A stretch of 64,000 bases of DNA from Chloroflexota bacterium (GTDB taxonomy: Bacteria > Chloroflexota > Anaerolineae > Anaerolineales > Villigracilaceae), in assembly GCA_021795965.1 (NCBI GenBank), contig JAJYOU010000006.1, positions 29,320 to 93,319 of the forward strand, written 5' to 3'. The notes under the pieces were generated by a model, which did not search any database, was not told the origin of the DNA, and saw only the letters and a program-made list of their open reading frames with translations. Below are positions 35,725 through 44,505 of this stretch, piece by piece. The position numbers were made by a program, and so were the translations under genes. Every line of letters begins with the position of its first letter. The first letter of the stretch is position 1.

Positions 35725-37521
35725 ATGTTCTCCCGTCGTTTAATTAACCTTTCCCACTCATCCCGACTGGCACTCACCCTGACGATAATTCTCGGTTGGA
35801 GCGGGGGGGTGATGACGATCCTGCAAGCCTGGTTCCTTGCGAACATCGTGAAAAGTGTATTTCTGGATCACGCCACATTGCTGACCCTGCAGCAGACTTT
35901 ATTCCTGCTGCTGGTTGTAATGATCGGAAAAGCCCTCTCCATCTGGGGAACAGAAATCTGCGCAAATGCGGTCGCGCAAAAGGTAAAGACGGATTTAAGA
36001 GAAAAGCTTCTTGCACACCTGACCACCCTCGGACCGGCGTTTACCCAAGCTGAACGAACGGGGGAATTGGCAAACGCCGCCATGGAAGGTATTGAAGCGC
36101 TGGACGCTTATTTCAGCCAGTATTTACCCCAGTTGATTTTCGCTGCGACCATCCCCCTCACAATCCTCATCCTGATTTTCCCGCTGGATATTCTGACCGG
36201 TATCGTTTTTTTTCTGACAGCCCCGCTCGTCCCCTTTTTTATGATCATGATCGGCAAATCTGCCGAAATTTTGACATCCCGTCAGTTTACAAACCTGGGT
36301 CGCCTTTCAGCTCATTTTTTTGATGTTCTCCAGGGTCTGACCACCCTCAAAGCCCTGGGACAGGCTCGTGGGCAGGCTCAAGTCATTGCCAACGTCAGCG
36401 AGCAGTACCGCAAACTGACCATGCAGGTTCTAAGGGTCACTTTTTTATCCTCCCTGGCGCTCGAACTTGTGACCACTCTCAGCACAGCTCTCGTGGCTGT
36501 TGAAATTGGATTGCGCTTATTGTATGGCACACTCGATTTCCTGCCGGTCATGTTTATCCTGATCATAGCACCAGATTTTTATCTGCCGCTGCGCCAGCTC
36601 GGTTTGAAATTCCATGCGGGAATGCCTGGCGCTAGTGCCTCGAAGCGGATTTTCGAGATTCTGGATCTCCCACTGGTAAATACCGAAAAAACGATGAGCA
36701 TTCCCGTCCTGGTGCACTCAAGCCCGAGATTAGGCGAGACAGATTTCAAGCTGACATTCGACCGTGTCACATACCAGTATCCTGGTCGTCGTCTGCCGGC
36801 TCTCGATCAGGTTTCATTTCAAATCAATCCTGGGGAGATGACAGCCTTGGTGGGAGCTTCAGGCGCCGGAAAAAGCACCATCGCGAATTTGATCCTGCGC
36901 TTCATCGAACCTGCCTCCGGGAGCATTTTTGTGGCTGGGAAACCGCTAGCAGAAATCCCTGCCCGGGAATGGCTGGACGAAGTCTCTTGGGTGCCTCAAA
37001 CCCCGTATCTCTTCCATGACACTCTGGCAGCCAACTTGAAACTCGCCAGGCAAATGGCTGATGAGCAGGATCTCGTTCGTGCCTGTGAGCAGGCTGGTCT
37101 AATGGATTTTGTTTCTTCCCTTCCGCTCGGCTTTGAGACCCAGATTGGGGAGCGTGGAACTCGTTTAAGCGGGGGACAAGCTCAAAGGATTGCGCTGGCG
37201 CGCGCCTTCTTGAAAAATAGCCAGTTTTTGCTTCTGGACGAACCCACATCCAACCTCGACCCGGGGCTGGAAAGCGAGCTGCGAACCACGCTGCAGAGTT
37301 TGATGCGCGGGCGAACAACACTGGTCATCGCACACCGAATTTCCACGGTTTACCAGGCAGATTCCATCCTTGTTCTCGAGAACGGGAGCCTGGTTGAATC
37401 TGGCACTCACGCCGAACTGATCGCGCTGCAGGGAAAATATGCCCGCCTGATCCATGCCAGCCTTCAGCTGCCTCTTCAAAACCTTGGTCAGCAGCCATCT
37501 TCAGAACAGGCGGGTTCATGA
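35725..37521 (+). CDS. cydD: Thiol reductant ABC exporter subunit CydD
   Basis: The 598-residue half-transporter has six N-terminal membrane helices and a C-terminal nucleotide-binding domain. That domain has Walker A G-A-S-G-A-G-K-S (~373), signature L-S-G-G-Q-A-Q-R (~478) and Walker B L-L-L-D-E-P-T. With CydC it exports cysteine and glutathione, a step needed for assembly of cytochrome bd oxidase and c-type cytochromes. cydAB is not in the window. The start coincides with the predicted leaderless transcription start. The stop overlaps cydC by ATGA. Confidence 0.92.
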   Translation: MFSRRLINLSHSSRLALTLTIILGWSGGVMTILQAWFLANIVKSVFLDHATLLTLQQTLFLLLVVMIGKALSIWGTEICANAVAQKVKTDLREKLLAHLTTLGPAFTQAERTGELANAAMEGIEALDAYFSQYLPQLIFAATIPLTILILIFPLDILTGIVFFLTAPLVPFFMIMIGKSAEILTSRQFTNLGRLSAHFFDVLQGLTTLKALGQARGQAQVIANVSEQYRKLTMQVLRVTFLSSLALELVTTLSTALVAVEIGLRLLYGTLDFLPVMFILIIAPDFYLPLRQLGLKFHAGMPGASASKRIFEILDLPLVNTEKTMSIPVLVHSSPRLGETDFKLTFDRVTYQYPGRRLPALDQVSFQINPGEMTALVGASGAGKSTIANLILRFIEPASGSIFVAGKPLAEIPAREWLDEVSWVPQTPYLFHDTLAANLKLARQMADEQDLVRACEQAGLMDFVSSLPLGFETQIGERGTRLSGGQAQRIALARAFLKNSQFLLLDEPTSNLDPGLESELRTTLQSLMRGRTTLVIAHRISTVYQADSILVLENGSLVESGTHAELIALQGKYARLIHASLQLPLQNLGQQPSSEQAGS

Positions 37522-39233
37522 AAACCATTTTCCGCCTGCTCAGTTTTATGAAGCCCTTCTGGCCGCAGGTATTGCTCTCAGCCATTCTGGGAGCGCTTAC
37601 GATCGGCGCCAGCATCAGTCTGATGTCCACTTCTGCCTATCTCATCTCTGTTGCAGCCCTTCATCCCTCCATCGCGGCGATTGATGTGGCGATTGTAGGC
37701 GTCCGGTTTTTTGGCATTTCGCGCGGGGTTTTTCGCTACTTGGAGCGCCTGGTTTCTCATTCGCTGACTTTCAAAGTGCTTTCCAGATTGAGAGTATGGT
37801 TTTACCAGTCCATCGAGCCACTTGCTCCGGCGGGGTTGGTCTCCTCTCGCTCAGGGGATTTATTAAACAGGATCATCTCTGATGTGGAGACCCTCGATAA
37901 TTTTTATGTGAGAGTGCTCGCCCCTCCCCTGGTCGCCGTGATCGTCATCCTGGCGGTGGCAATCTTCATGGGAAGTTTCGCCCCCATTCTTGGATTTGTG
38001 CTGACCATTTTTCTGATCTTGATCGGGGTTGGGTTAACCGTCCTCTCTCTCGTTCTTAATCGGGAGCCCGGGAAAATTTTAACCGAAGAGCGGGCAAAAT
38101 TGCGCGCGGACCTGGTGGATCTCATCCAGGGATTGCCAGATTTGATTGTATTTGGGCAGATGAATCAGTGGGTGGAAAGAATTAAATTACGCAGCAAATT
38201 TTTTGGTTCAATTCAAACCCAGATGGCGCGCCGCAATGGAATCCAATCCGGGCTTAACAGTCTGCTGATGGGCTTGGGAATCTGGTTTCTCCTGATCATT
38301 TCGATTCTCCTGGTTGCGCAAGGTATGATTCTCGGCATCTACCTGGCAGTGATCCTTCTCGGATCGATGGCAAGTTTTGAGGCAGTTCAAAACCTGCCGC
38401 AGGCTGCGCAATTGCTCGAATCAAACCTGCAATCAGCGCGCCGTTTATTTGAGATTTCCGATAGCCAGCCGCTTGTCAGGGATCCGGCAGCACCGCTTGC
38501 CAGGCCGCTGACTGCAGGCCTGTCGGTTAACGATCTAAGTTTCGGATACGAAAATTCGATTCTGCTGAAAAATATAAATTTTGATCTGCCCGTTGGGTCG
38601 AAGACTGCCATTGTTGGGCCAAGCGGGGCAGGAAAAACCACCCTGGTCAACCTATTCATGCGTTTTTGGGAGTTTTCTGAAGGATCAATCCTTTTGGATG
38701 GACAGGACATTCGCCGGTATAACTCTGTGGATGTTCGCAGGATGATCAACCTAGTCAACCAGGCAACCTACCTCTTCAACACCAGTCTGAGCGAAAACCT
38801 GCGTATGGCTCGTCCCAACGCTACACAGGAAGAGATAGAGGCAGCCTGCCGCAAGGCAGAGCTGCATGACTTTATTACTACCCTTCCAAAAGGATATGAG
38901 ACAATTGTGGGTGAGCGAGGAGTACAGTTTTCAGGAGGCGAGCGCCAGCGTGTTTCCATTGCGCGCGCCATCCTCAAAGATGCCCCGCTTCTAATCCTGG
39001 ATGAACCGACTGCTAATCTTGATCCGGCAACTGAATACCGGCTGATTCAAACGATCAAACAGGTTGCCCAGGAGAAATCAGTTCTCTGGATCACTCACCG
39101 TTTGATCGGTTTGGAAGACATGGACCAGATACTTGTAATGGATCGCGGCCAGATCGTGGAGCGCGGCACACATCATGAACTAATCCGGCAATCCGGGCTG
39201 TACAAAAAACTCTTTGACCTGCAAGTCTTTTAG
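37518..39233 (+). CDS. cydC: Thiol reductant ABC exporter subunit CydC
   Basis: The 571-residue half-transporter has six membrane helices (with the CydC-like opening L-L-S-F-M-K-P-F-W), Walker A G-P-S-G-A-G-K-T (~368), signature F-S-G-G-E-R-Q-R (~473) and L-I-L-D-E-P-T-A-N-L-D-P. It is the partner of CydD. The ATGA overlap couples translation of the two subunits, keeping them in equal amounts. Confidence 0.92.
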   Translation: MKTIFRLLSFMKPFWPQVLLSAILGALTIGASISLMSTSAYLISVAALHPSIAAIDVAIVGVRFFGISRGVFRYLERLVSHSLTFKVLSRLRVWFYQSIEPLAPAGLVSSRSGDLLNRIISDVETLDNFYVRVLAPPLVAVIVILAVAIFMGSFAPILGFVLTIFLILIGVGLTVLSLVLNREPGKILTEERAKLRADLVDLIQGLPDLIVFGQMNQWVERIKLRSKFFGSIQTQMARRNGIQSGLNSLLMGLGIWFLLIISILLVAQGMILGIYLAVILLGSMASFEAVQNLPQAAQLLESNLQSARRLFEISDSQPLVRDPAAPLARPLTAGLSVNDLSFGYENSILLKNINFDLPVGSKTAIVGPSGAGKTTLVNLFMRFWEFSEGSILLDGQDIRRYNSVDVRRMINLVNQATYLFNTSLSENLRMARPNATQEEIEAACRKAELHDFITTLPKGYETIVGERGVQFSGGERQRVSIARAILKDAPLLILDEPTANLDPATEYRLIQTIKQVAQEKSVLWITHRLIGLEDMDQILVMDRGQIVERGTHHELIRQSGLYKKLFDLQVF

Positions 39234-39259
39234 ATCAAGCTTGGATGGAACCGGTTAAT

Positions 39260-40843
39260 TTAATTTGAAACCGCCAGTGTGCAATCGTATTTTTCACCCA
39301 GGGGACTGGAAATCATCGTTCTTCCGGTTACATCCAACACGGCATATTTTGAAAGGGAAGTGCCCAAACGGCTGGCAGCCTGGTCTGCCCAATATCTGGA
39401 GAAATTAAAAGCCTGCCAGGATGGATCCATCCGTCTATTTCCTGACTCGTGCTGAATGCAGGCAAGGACTGCACCCACACGATCGCGAGCAGCCGGGCTA
39501 AGGGAAGGATTTTCGAAAGCAGCAACCTCTGCGGGAACCGAATCTGATGATAGAGAAGCAAGATAACCCACATCGAGCGTCTGTCCAGTCTCGAATCGAG
39601 CCAGGTTGTTTTTCACAATAAATGTATCAACATTCAAAACGAGCAGCGAGCCGGAAAATCCGATCACACAGACCAGGAATGCAAGAGCAAAAAATCGTTG
39701 GCGTCCGTACAGATCCAGGATGACCTCGAATGCCAATAAAACAGCCACCCAGATCATGAACACATGCGTATAGGTTCTGAGGCGTGTAAACCCGTATGCG
39801 TTTTCATACAATTGCAGACGCTGGTAGGCAGAGAAAAGCATGATTGCAACGGTCAGGAATAAAGCCACTCCCAAACCTGAAAAAATCTTTTTCGAGCTGG
39901 CTGTTGTTCTATGTGTGATGGTTGAGAGTCCAAGAAAGAGGATTTGGGCAAAGAAGGCTACCAGCGCCAGCTCCCCGAACCCCTTTCGCGCATATTCGGC
40001 GTAAGTCAAACCTGAAATCGTAATATTCGCTTGACCGCCAAAAAAATATTGGAATTGAACCCCCACAAATAATGCAAAAAGTAGGACCACTCCTCCCAGC
40101 ACAATGCTTGTTTCGATGATTCCAAGGAAAGCTGGGAAAAGAGGTTTATCTGAACCAGTCAACTTTTGATCTTCAGTACGCTGAGCCGCAAACAGGTAGA
40201 CCCCCGCGAGAGCATAAGCGCATAAAGCGATCAGGCACATCTGGAGAATATATTCTGGCAGCTTTTCGAGGCGGAAAATTGAAGCGAAGTTCGTGAGATC
40301 ATTCGCAAAAACCAGATCGGCAGAATATAACAAGGCAGTGAAAAATGCGACTACCGGTATCGCCAATAGCAATCCGCGTACCACCGGGCCAAAGTATTTC
40401 CACTTTTTTTGAGAGCTGCGCTCCTCCGTTTGAGCGTCCCGTTGTTCAAGGGCAAATTTTAATGGCAAAACGATCATGTTTCCGGCCAATGAAATACCTC
40501 GAACAAGGTAATTTACAAAACCATATTGAATCCAGAGTTTGCTGCGATAAGAAACAGCCAGGATTGCCATTAATAAAAGAGTTAACCCGAGTGCTAAGAA
40601 AGTGCTCATCGGTTCCGTGCGAAGAAAAGTAAATCCTGCAAAAAACAGAATTAAAGGAATTAAAACCCAGTTGGCGCGCGCGGGTTGGAATCCTTCCAGC
40701 CAGAGCAAAGCCAGCCCTGTTCCCAGGGTTGCGATTACAAAAATGGCAAATGAGATGCCTGGAGTGTGTTTGAAAAATAGAACATCAAATAACCAGCCCA
40801 GAACCAAAACACTGATCCATAAACGATTTGAATGTTTTTGCAT
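39260..40843 (-). CDS. DUF4173 (DUF4153-like) multi-pass membrane protein
   Basis: The 527-residue protein has about ten to twelve hydrophobic segments and the DUF4173 pattern: an early Trp-rich helix, then F-F-G-G-Q ... G-L-T-Y-A-E-Y-A-R-K-G-F-G-E-L near 270-285, followed by L-R-T-Y-T-H-V-F-M. The C-terminal ~110 residues are soluble. Function is unknown for the family; in some bacteria it sits near signalling genes. I take ATG 40843, which has GGAG six bases before it, over ATG 40855. It is transcribed alone and convergent with cydDC. Confidence 0.75.
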   Translation of the reverse strand: MQKHSNRLWISVLVLGWLFDVLFFKHTPGISFAIFVIATLGTGLALLWLEGFQPARANWVLIPLILFFAGFTFLRTEPMSTFLALGLTLLLMAILAVSYRSKLWIQYGFVNYLVRGISLAGNMIVLPLKFALEQRDAQTEERSSQKKWKYFGPVVRGLLLAIPVVAFFTALLYSADLVFANDLTNFASIFRLEKLPEYILQMCLIALCAYALAGVYLFAAQRTEDQKLTGSDKPLFPAFLGIIETSIVLGGVVLLFALFVGVQFQYFFGGQANITISGLTYAEYARKGFGELALVAFFAQILFLGLSTITHRTTASSKKIFSGLGVALFLTVAIMLFSAYQRLQLYENAYGFTRLRTYTHVFMIWVAVLLAFEVILDLYGRQRFFALAFLVCVIGFSGSLLVLNVDTFIVKNNLARFETGQTLDVGYLASLSSDSVPAEVAAFENPSLSPAARDRVGAVLACIQHESGNRRMDPSWQAFNFSRYWADQAASRLGTSLSKYAVLDVTGRTMISSPLGEKYDCTLAVSN

Positions 40844-41131
40844 AAATGTCTCCATGTATCATCTAATGGTAACCTGAGCCGTGTAATTCTGGCACTCTTA
40901 ATCTGTCCATCATTTCGAGATCTTTTACGCCTTGAAATACCGGTGTTTCCGTCCAATTTAATCACCAGGGGTAAAGGTTCAAATGAAAAGGATACCCAGC
41001 CAGGACTTGCAAAAACTCTCTGATAGGTTTTGAGTGCGTCAAATCCTATTTTCGGATTCCGCCCGTCAAATCATCTTTAGCCATCCTGATTCAACTTACT
41101 TTCTGGTGGATTAAAATCTTTAACCTTTCTA
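40844..41131. other. Intergenic region upstream of the DUF4173 gene
   Basis: About 290 bases hold no ORF with coding character. The left end carries the Shine-Dalgarno of the minus-strand DUF4173 gene. A poor promoter-like pair (TTACAC and TGATAC on the minus strand, 19 apart) is visible. Confidence 0.6.
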
Positions 41132-41160
41132 TTGACATCCATTCTGGATTATGGAATACT
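41132..41160 (+). promoter_or_regulatory. Strong promoter of the small hairpin-rich locus
   Basis: TTGACA (41132-41137) and AATACT (41155-41160) are 17 bases apart. Transcription would start near 41167 and run through the short ORF and both hairpins to the terminator at 41341, giving an RNA of about 175 nt. Confidence 0.65.
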
Positions 41161-41219
41161 AAATTTATCTATAGGGTTCTCCATTCTTTCGTTGCCATTC
41201 TTTAAGAAAGGAGGAGGTG

Positions 41220-41285
41220 ATGTCTAGCATGGACAGTTGTAGTAAATTCCAACACGGCGCAGTGACATCCCTCCCCGCTCTTTAG
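41220..41285 (+). CDS. Short ORF (21 aa) with near-perfect Shine-Dalgarno
   Basis: ATG 41220 to TAG 41283-41285 encodes 21 residues beginning M-S-S-M-D-S-C-S-K-F and ending S-L-P-A-L, with a single Cys and no membrane segment. The upstream AAGAAAGGAGGAGGTG matches almost the whole 3' end of 16S rRNA, far stronger than the sites of neighbouring genes. No homologue is recognised. It could be a leader peptide or a small peptide in its own right; a chance ORF is possible but the ribosome site argues against it. Confidence 0.45.
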   Translation: MSSMDSCSKFQHGAVTSLPAL

Positions 41286-41305
41286 TAAGGAAGTCACTGC
41301 GCCCA

Positions 41306-41341
41306 CAGAATGCCGTCTGCAAAGGCGGCATTCTGGCTTTT
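41306..41341 (+). terminator. Terminator of the small hairpin-rich locus
   Basis: CAGAATGCCG (41306-41315) pairs perfectly with CGGCATTCTG (41326-41335) around a ten-base loop, followed by GCTTTT. The T-run is short, so termination may be partial, leaving the DUF2085 gene 155 bases downstream reachable. Confidence 0.75.
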
Positions 41342-41460
41342 AATGCCTGATCATCCTGCCATATCATCCCTGGTTACCTTCTCGTCCAAAGTCCCAATCG
41401 CTCCATTCCAAGTGATTTGCCTGTAAAAGAAAATCTCAAGGAAATTGTTCCCCATTCAGC

Positions 41461-41489
41461 TTGTCAATCCATGTGGTTATTCATATAAT
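41461..41489 (+). promoter_or_regulatory. Promoter of the DUF2085 gene at leaderless distance
   Basis: TTGTCA (41461-41466) and a perfect TATAAT (41484-41489) are 17 bases apart. The start predicted seven bases downstream is ATG 41496 itself. Confidence 0.65.
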
Positions 41490-41495
41490 GATCCG

Positions 41496-42329
41496 ATGTT
41501 TAATCGCTTAAAGTTGGCTCTTTTGAAACTTTCGAAGGTCCTTGTCCCGCTGGCTGGTCTATCCATTCTAATTATTTTTTTATACATCACCCCGCCGGGA
41601 ATCCTGGACAAGGTCGGAGCGGTTGGTTATTCCGTTTGTCATCAAATCAGTGACCATTCTTTTCACTTTGGAAATCAGCAATTACCTCTTTGTGCCCGCT
41701 GTTCCGGGATGTACCTTGGAGCGGTGGTTGGATTGATCTTTCTCAACCTCCGTTACCATCACAGCGCAGGAACACCCCGCAAAGGTGTTATCGCATTATT
41801 GATTCTTTTTGGGATAGCCTTCGCTGTGGATGGATCCAATTCTTATTTGAGTCTTTTAAAATCCATCAGCCCGCAATTCAAATTTCTTCCCGATTTTTAC
41901 ATACCCAATAACACCCTGCGTTTATTTACAGGGTCTGGCGTCGGGCTTGGGATTGCAGTAGCCCTTTTTTTATCGATCAATCAATCCCTTTGGAAAGACT
42001 GGGACACAAAACCGATACTCAGGAAACCTTATGATTTTTTCTGGTTGGTCGCATTGATGCTGGGGATTGACCTTTTGGTGCTGCCAGAATGGCCGTGGTT
42101 GTTATACCCCGTCGCATTTATCAGCGCGGGTGGTGTACTATTTTTGCTGACAATGATTTATACTGTCCTTTGGACGGTAATCATGGGGCAGGAGAATACT
42201 TTTCTCCATTTTGGTCAAGCCTGGTTGCCGATCCTTGCCGGACTGACGATTGCACTCCTTCAAATCACCGTGATCGACCTTCTCAGGTTGTCCCTTACCC
42301 ACACCTGGGGCGGGTTTCCATTAGGTTGA
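41496..42329 (+). CDS. DUF2085 membrane protein
   Basis: The 277-residue protein has about seven hydrophobic segments. The DUF2085 signature is clear: S-V-C-H-Q-I-S-D-H-S-F (~45-55) followed by L-P-L-C-A-R-C-S-G-M-Y-L-G (~63-75), a His/Cys-rich stretch that could bind metal or haem. The family is common in Chloroflexota and Firmicutes and has no known function. I choose ATG 41496 because the -10 box ends six bases before it; an in-frame TTG at 41445 lies within the promoter. The DUF4126 gene follows 66 bases downstream. Confidence 0.8.
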   Translation: MFNRLKLALLKLSKVLVPLAGLSILIIFLYITPPGILDKVGAVGYSVCHQISDHSFHFGNQQLPLCARCSGMYLGAVVGLIFLNLRYHHSAGTPRKGVIALLILFGIAFAVDGSNSYLSLLKSISPQFKFLPDFYIPNNTLRLFTGSGVGLGIAVALFLSINQSLWKDWDTKPILRKPYDFFWLVALMLGIDLLVLPEWPWLLYPVAFISAGGVLFLLTMIYTVLWTVIMGQENTFLHFGQAWLPILAGLTIALLQITVIDLLRLSLTHTWGGFPLG

Positions 42330-42395
42330 TGCTAACCAGTCGCTGCATAGGCACCTCACTCAGGGCATAGCTCCTGATCAAGGAAAGAGATAAAT

Positions 42396-42938
42396 ATGGA
42401 GCTTCTTTCTGCTTTTGGACTTTCAACCAGCGCCGGGTTAAACGCCTACATTCCCCTGCTTGCAATTTCCCTCATGGCGCGTTACACCAGCTTGCTCAAG
42501 CTCTCCGAACCCTATAATTTACTGACAGATCCCTGGATCATAGCTATATTGGTATTCCTGATACTGGTCGAGTTCTTTGCTGATAAATTCCCCGCTGTTA
42601 ACCACGTCAACGACCTTCTTCAAACTGCCATCAGACCCATTGCCGGAGCAATTGCATTTGCTGCGTCTGCAAATATCCTGACAAATGTTCACCCGGTCCT
42701 ATCCCTGGCATTGGGTTTAATCCTCGCGGGCAGCATCCATATTGCAAAATCTGCAGTGATCCGTCCAATGGTCACTGCCACCACCGGCGGATTGGGAAAC
42801 ATTCCGGTCAGTTTCGCAGAAGATTTCCTGTCTTCGTTTATGTCCTTCATCGCCATTGCAGCCCCCATTTTGGTAATCGTTGTCACTCTTATCGTCTTCG
42901 TTGCCGCTTATGCTCTCTGGAAATTCTTTTCGCGCTAG
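42396..42938 (+). CDS. DUF4126 membrane protein
   Basis: The 180-residue protein has five hydrophobic segments and typical DUF4126 features: an opening G-L-S-T-S-A-G-L-N-A-Y-I-P-L-L near residue 8, F-F-A-D-K-F-P-A-V-N-H-V-N-D near 60, and P-I-A-G-A-I near 85. Function is unknown. AAGGAAAG precedes the ATG. It probably shares a transcript with the DUF2085 gene. Confidence 0.82.
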   Translation: MELLSAFGLSTSAGLNAYIPLLAISLMARYTSLLKLSEPYNLLTDPWIIAILVFLILVEFFADKFPAVNHVNDLLQTAIRPIAGAIAFAASANILTNVHPVLSLALGLILAGSIHIAKSAVIRPMVTATTGGLGNIPVSFAEDFLSSFMSFIAIAAPILVIVVTLIVFVAAYALWKFFSR

Positions 42939-42982
42939 GAAAAGATTGTGATCTGTGGAATTGCGTAAGGCGCAAACATCTC

Positions 42983-43471
42983 TCAGGAGTTGGCCAAAGG
43001 TCCGGGCAGGGGGGTTTCGTCCAGGGATTTTCGCTCTTTAAACAGGTTTTGCAGCTCTGCCAGAGCCTGGAGAGCTGCAAGCCGGCTCACTTCGTCGATC
43101 CCGGCTTGCTGAAATTCAGCCTCATCCAAAATTTCCTGGGAGCCATCCGGATTGACCCACAAATCCAGCAGCATGTCCATATAGGAAATTGAATCCGGAC
43201 CATCCCAAACCATCGGGCGCCCTATATTGCAATACCATCCTTTCAGGGTATCATCGTCTCGGTCATGAATTTCGAAGATGTTGTACCAGCGATCTAAAAA
43301 ATAAGTCTCAATAAATCGATCCCCATTTTTTAAGGTAATTCCCTGGAAAGACAGATCCGCTCGATTGAAAAATGCCTCCAATCTCACGAAATTGGACCCG
43401 CGCTCGATAATTTCAGCAGTATATTCCCACGAAATTTGCGCGAGTTCGTTCCTCTTTCGAACCGTGATCAT
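42983..43471 (-). CDS. DUF402 domain protein (FomD-like barrel)
   Basis: The 162-residue protein has the DUF402 pattern: Y-F-L-D-R-W-Y-N-I-F-E near 60, K-G-W-Y-C-N-I-G-R-P near 80, Y-M-D-M-L-L-D-L-W-V near 100, and L-D-E-A-E-F near 118. Relatives bind divalent metals and hydrolyse nucleoside diphosphates or CMP-linked phosphonates, or modify RNA. It starts by ATGA overlap with the transporter ATPase gene (ATG 43471; ATG 43477 is the alternative), so it is the last gene of the thiamine operon. A metabolic link to thiamine is not evident. Confidence 0.75.
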   Translation of the reverse strand: MITVRKRNELAQISWEYTAEIIERGSNFVRLEAFFNRADLSFQGITLKNGDRFIETYFLDRWYNIFEIHDRDDDTLKGWYCNIGRPMVWDGPDSISYMDMLLDLWVNPDGSQEILDEAEFQQAGIDEVSRLAALQALAELQNLFKERKSLDETPLPGPLANS

Positions 43472-44457
43472 AAGCATTCCACCTGCAGGGGTCTTACCCG
43501 AATGGATTGACCAATGGAAGGGGCAGGTTCCAGGTAAAAATAAAGCCCGTTTTCCAGCTCAACCCGGTAATCCTGTCCCCTAAAAATCACATCAGCCACG
43601 TTTCCAATGATGGACGGCTCCGAGTCAGCCATTACAGCTTGAGGTCTCAGCAACAATGTGACCTCCTCCCGGGCAGGCTTGGTGTGGGCGCAGGGAAAGA
43701 TTCCCAGGGCTGTATTCACCCCATCGGGGGTCGTAACTCCTCCAAGTAAATTCCCCAATCCTAGAAAAGATGCCACCCATGGATTGACCGGGTGATTAAA
43801 CACCTCCGAAGCGCTGCCAGCTTGTGCCACCAGCCCGTCATGCAGCAGGATGATCTTATCCGCAATCGTGAATGCTTCCTGTTGATCGTGTGTAACATAA
43901 ATTGCAGGGACGCCGCTTTCATGCAAGATCCCGCGTAATTCATTGATCAAGCCTTCGCGAAGCGCGCGGTCGAGTGCACCCAGCGGTTCATCCAGCATCA
44001 ATAACCGCGGATGGGGAGCAAGGGCACGCGCCAGCGCCACCCGCTGCTGTTCACCTCCCGAAAGTCCAGTAATTGATCGATGGGCAAACTCTGTTAAATT
44101 CACCTGGCGAAGAATATCAACTACACGCATTTCAATTTCTTTGTTTCCCAGATTCTGCATTTTCAAACCAAAAGCCACATTCGCAAAAACGTCCAGGTGC
44201 GGAAACAAGGCATAGTCCTGGAACATCAAACCGAAACCCCGTTGATTCACCGGGATAGTCTTCAGGTTGCTGCCCTGCCAGAGTACTTCCCCGGAATCTG
44301 CTTTTTCCAAACCTGAAATTATTCTTAAAATTGTACTTTTGCCAGAGCCGGAGGCACCCAGGAGACAGACAGTTTCGCCCCCATCAATTCTGAAAGAAAT
44401 TCCATTCAATAACGACTGCCCGTTATACATTTTCTTGAGATTAATGATTTCGAGCAT
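43468..44457 (-). CDS. ABC transporter ATP-binding protein, thiamine/iron type
   Basis: The 329-residue ATPase has Walker A G-A-S-G-S-G-K-S (~33), Q-loop F-Q-D-Y-A-L-F-P-H (a FbpC/PotA/ThiQ hallmark), signature L-S-G-G-E-Q-Q-R (~130) and Walker B L-M-L-D-E-P-L-G-A-L-D. A ~90-residue TOBE-like regulatory tail follows. A thiamine role rests on position: it is in the operon with a TPP riboswitch, thiN and ThiB/ThiP-like genes. I start at ATG 44457, with AAGGAAGGGA upstream; the longer frame from 44493 would begin within that ribosome site's leader. Confidence 0.88.
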   Translation of the reverse strand: MLEIINLKKMYNGQSLLNGISFRIDGGETVCLLGASGSGKSTILRIISGLEKADSGEVLWQGSNLKTIPVNQRGFGLMFQDYALFPHLDVFANVAFGLKMQNLGNKEIEMRVVDILRQVNLTEFAHRSITGLSGGEQQRVALARALAPHPRLLMLDEPLGALDRALREGLINELRGILHESGVPAIYVTHDQQEAFTIADKIILLHDGLVAQAGSASEVFNHPVNPWVASFLGLGNLLGGVTTPDGVNTALGIFPCAHTKPAREEVTLLLRPQAVMADSEPSIIGNVADVIFRGQDYRVELENGLYFYLEPAPSIGQSIRVRPLQVECL

Positions 44458-44505
44458 GTTGGAATCCCTTCCTTCGTTTCTGACTTGTTTCAAAAATCAC
44501 CATCG

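Larger units (their letters stand above)
41167..41341 (+). ncRNA. Candidate small RNA with short ORF and two perfect hairpins
   Basis: Between a strong promoter and a terminator lies an RNA of about 175 nt. It contains an anti-16S-like ribosome-binding site (41206-41219) and a 21-codon ORF (41220-41285). A hairpin follows with an 11-base perfect stem, GGCGCAGTGAC (41256-41266) with GTCACTGCGCC (41293-41303), whose 5' arm is inside the ORF and 3' arm after its stop. Ribosome progress over the ORF would therefore open this stem. It could be a leader-peptide regulator or a dual RNA/peptide gene. I recognise no known RNA family. Confidence 0.5.

Noticed and set aside
41220..41285. RiPP or toxin-antitoxin peptide
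   Set aside because: The short peptide has no recognisable leader/core, no modification enzyme next to it and no membrane segment, so only a generic short ORF is reported.
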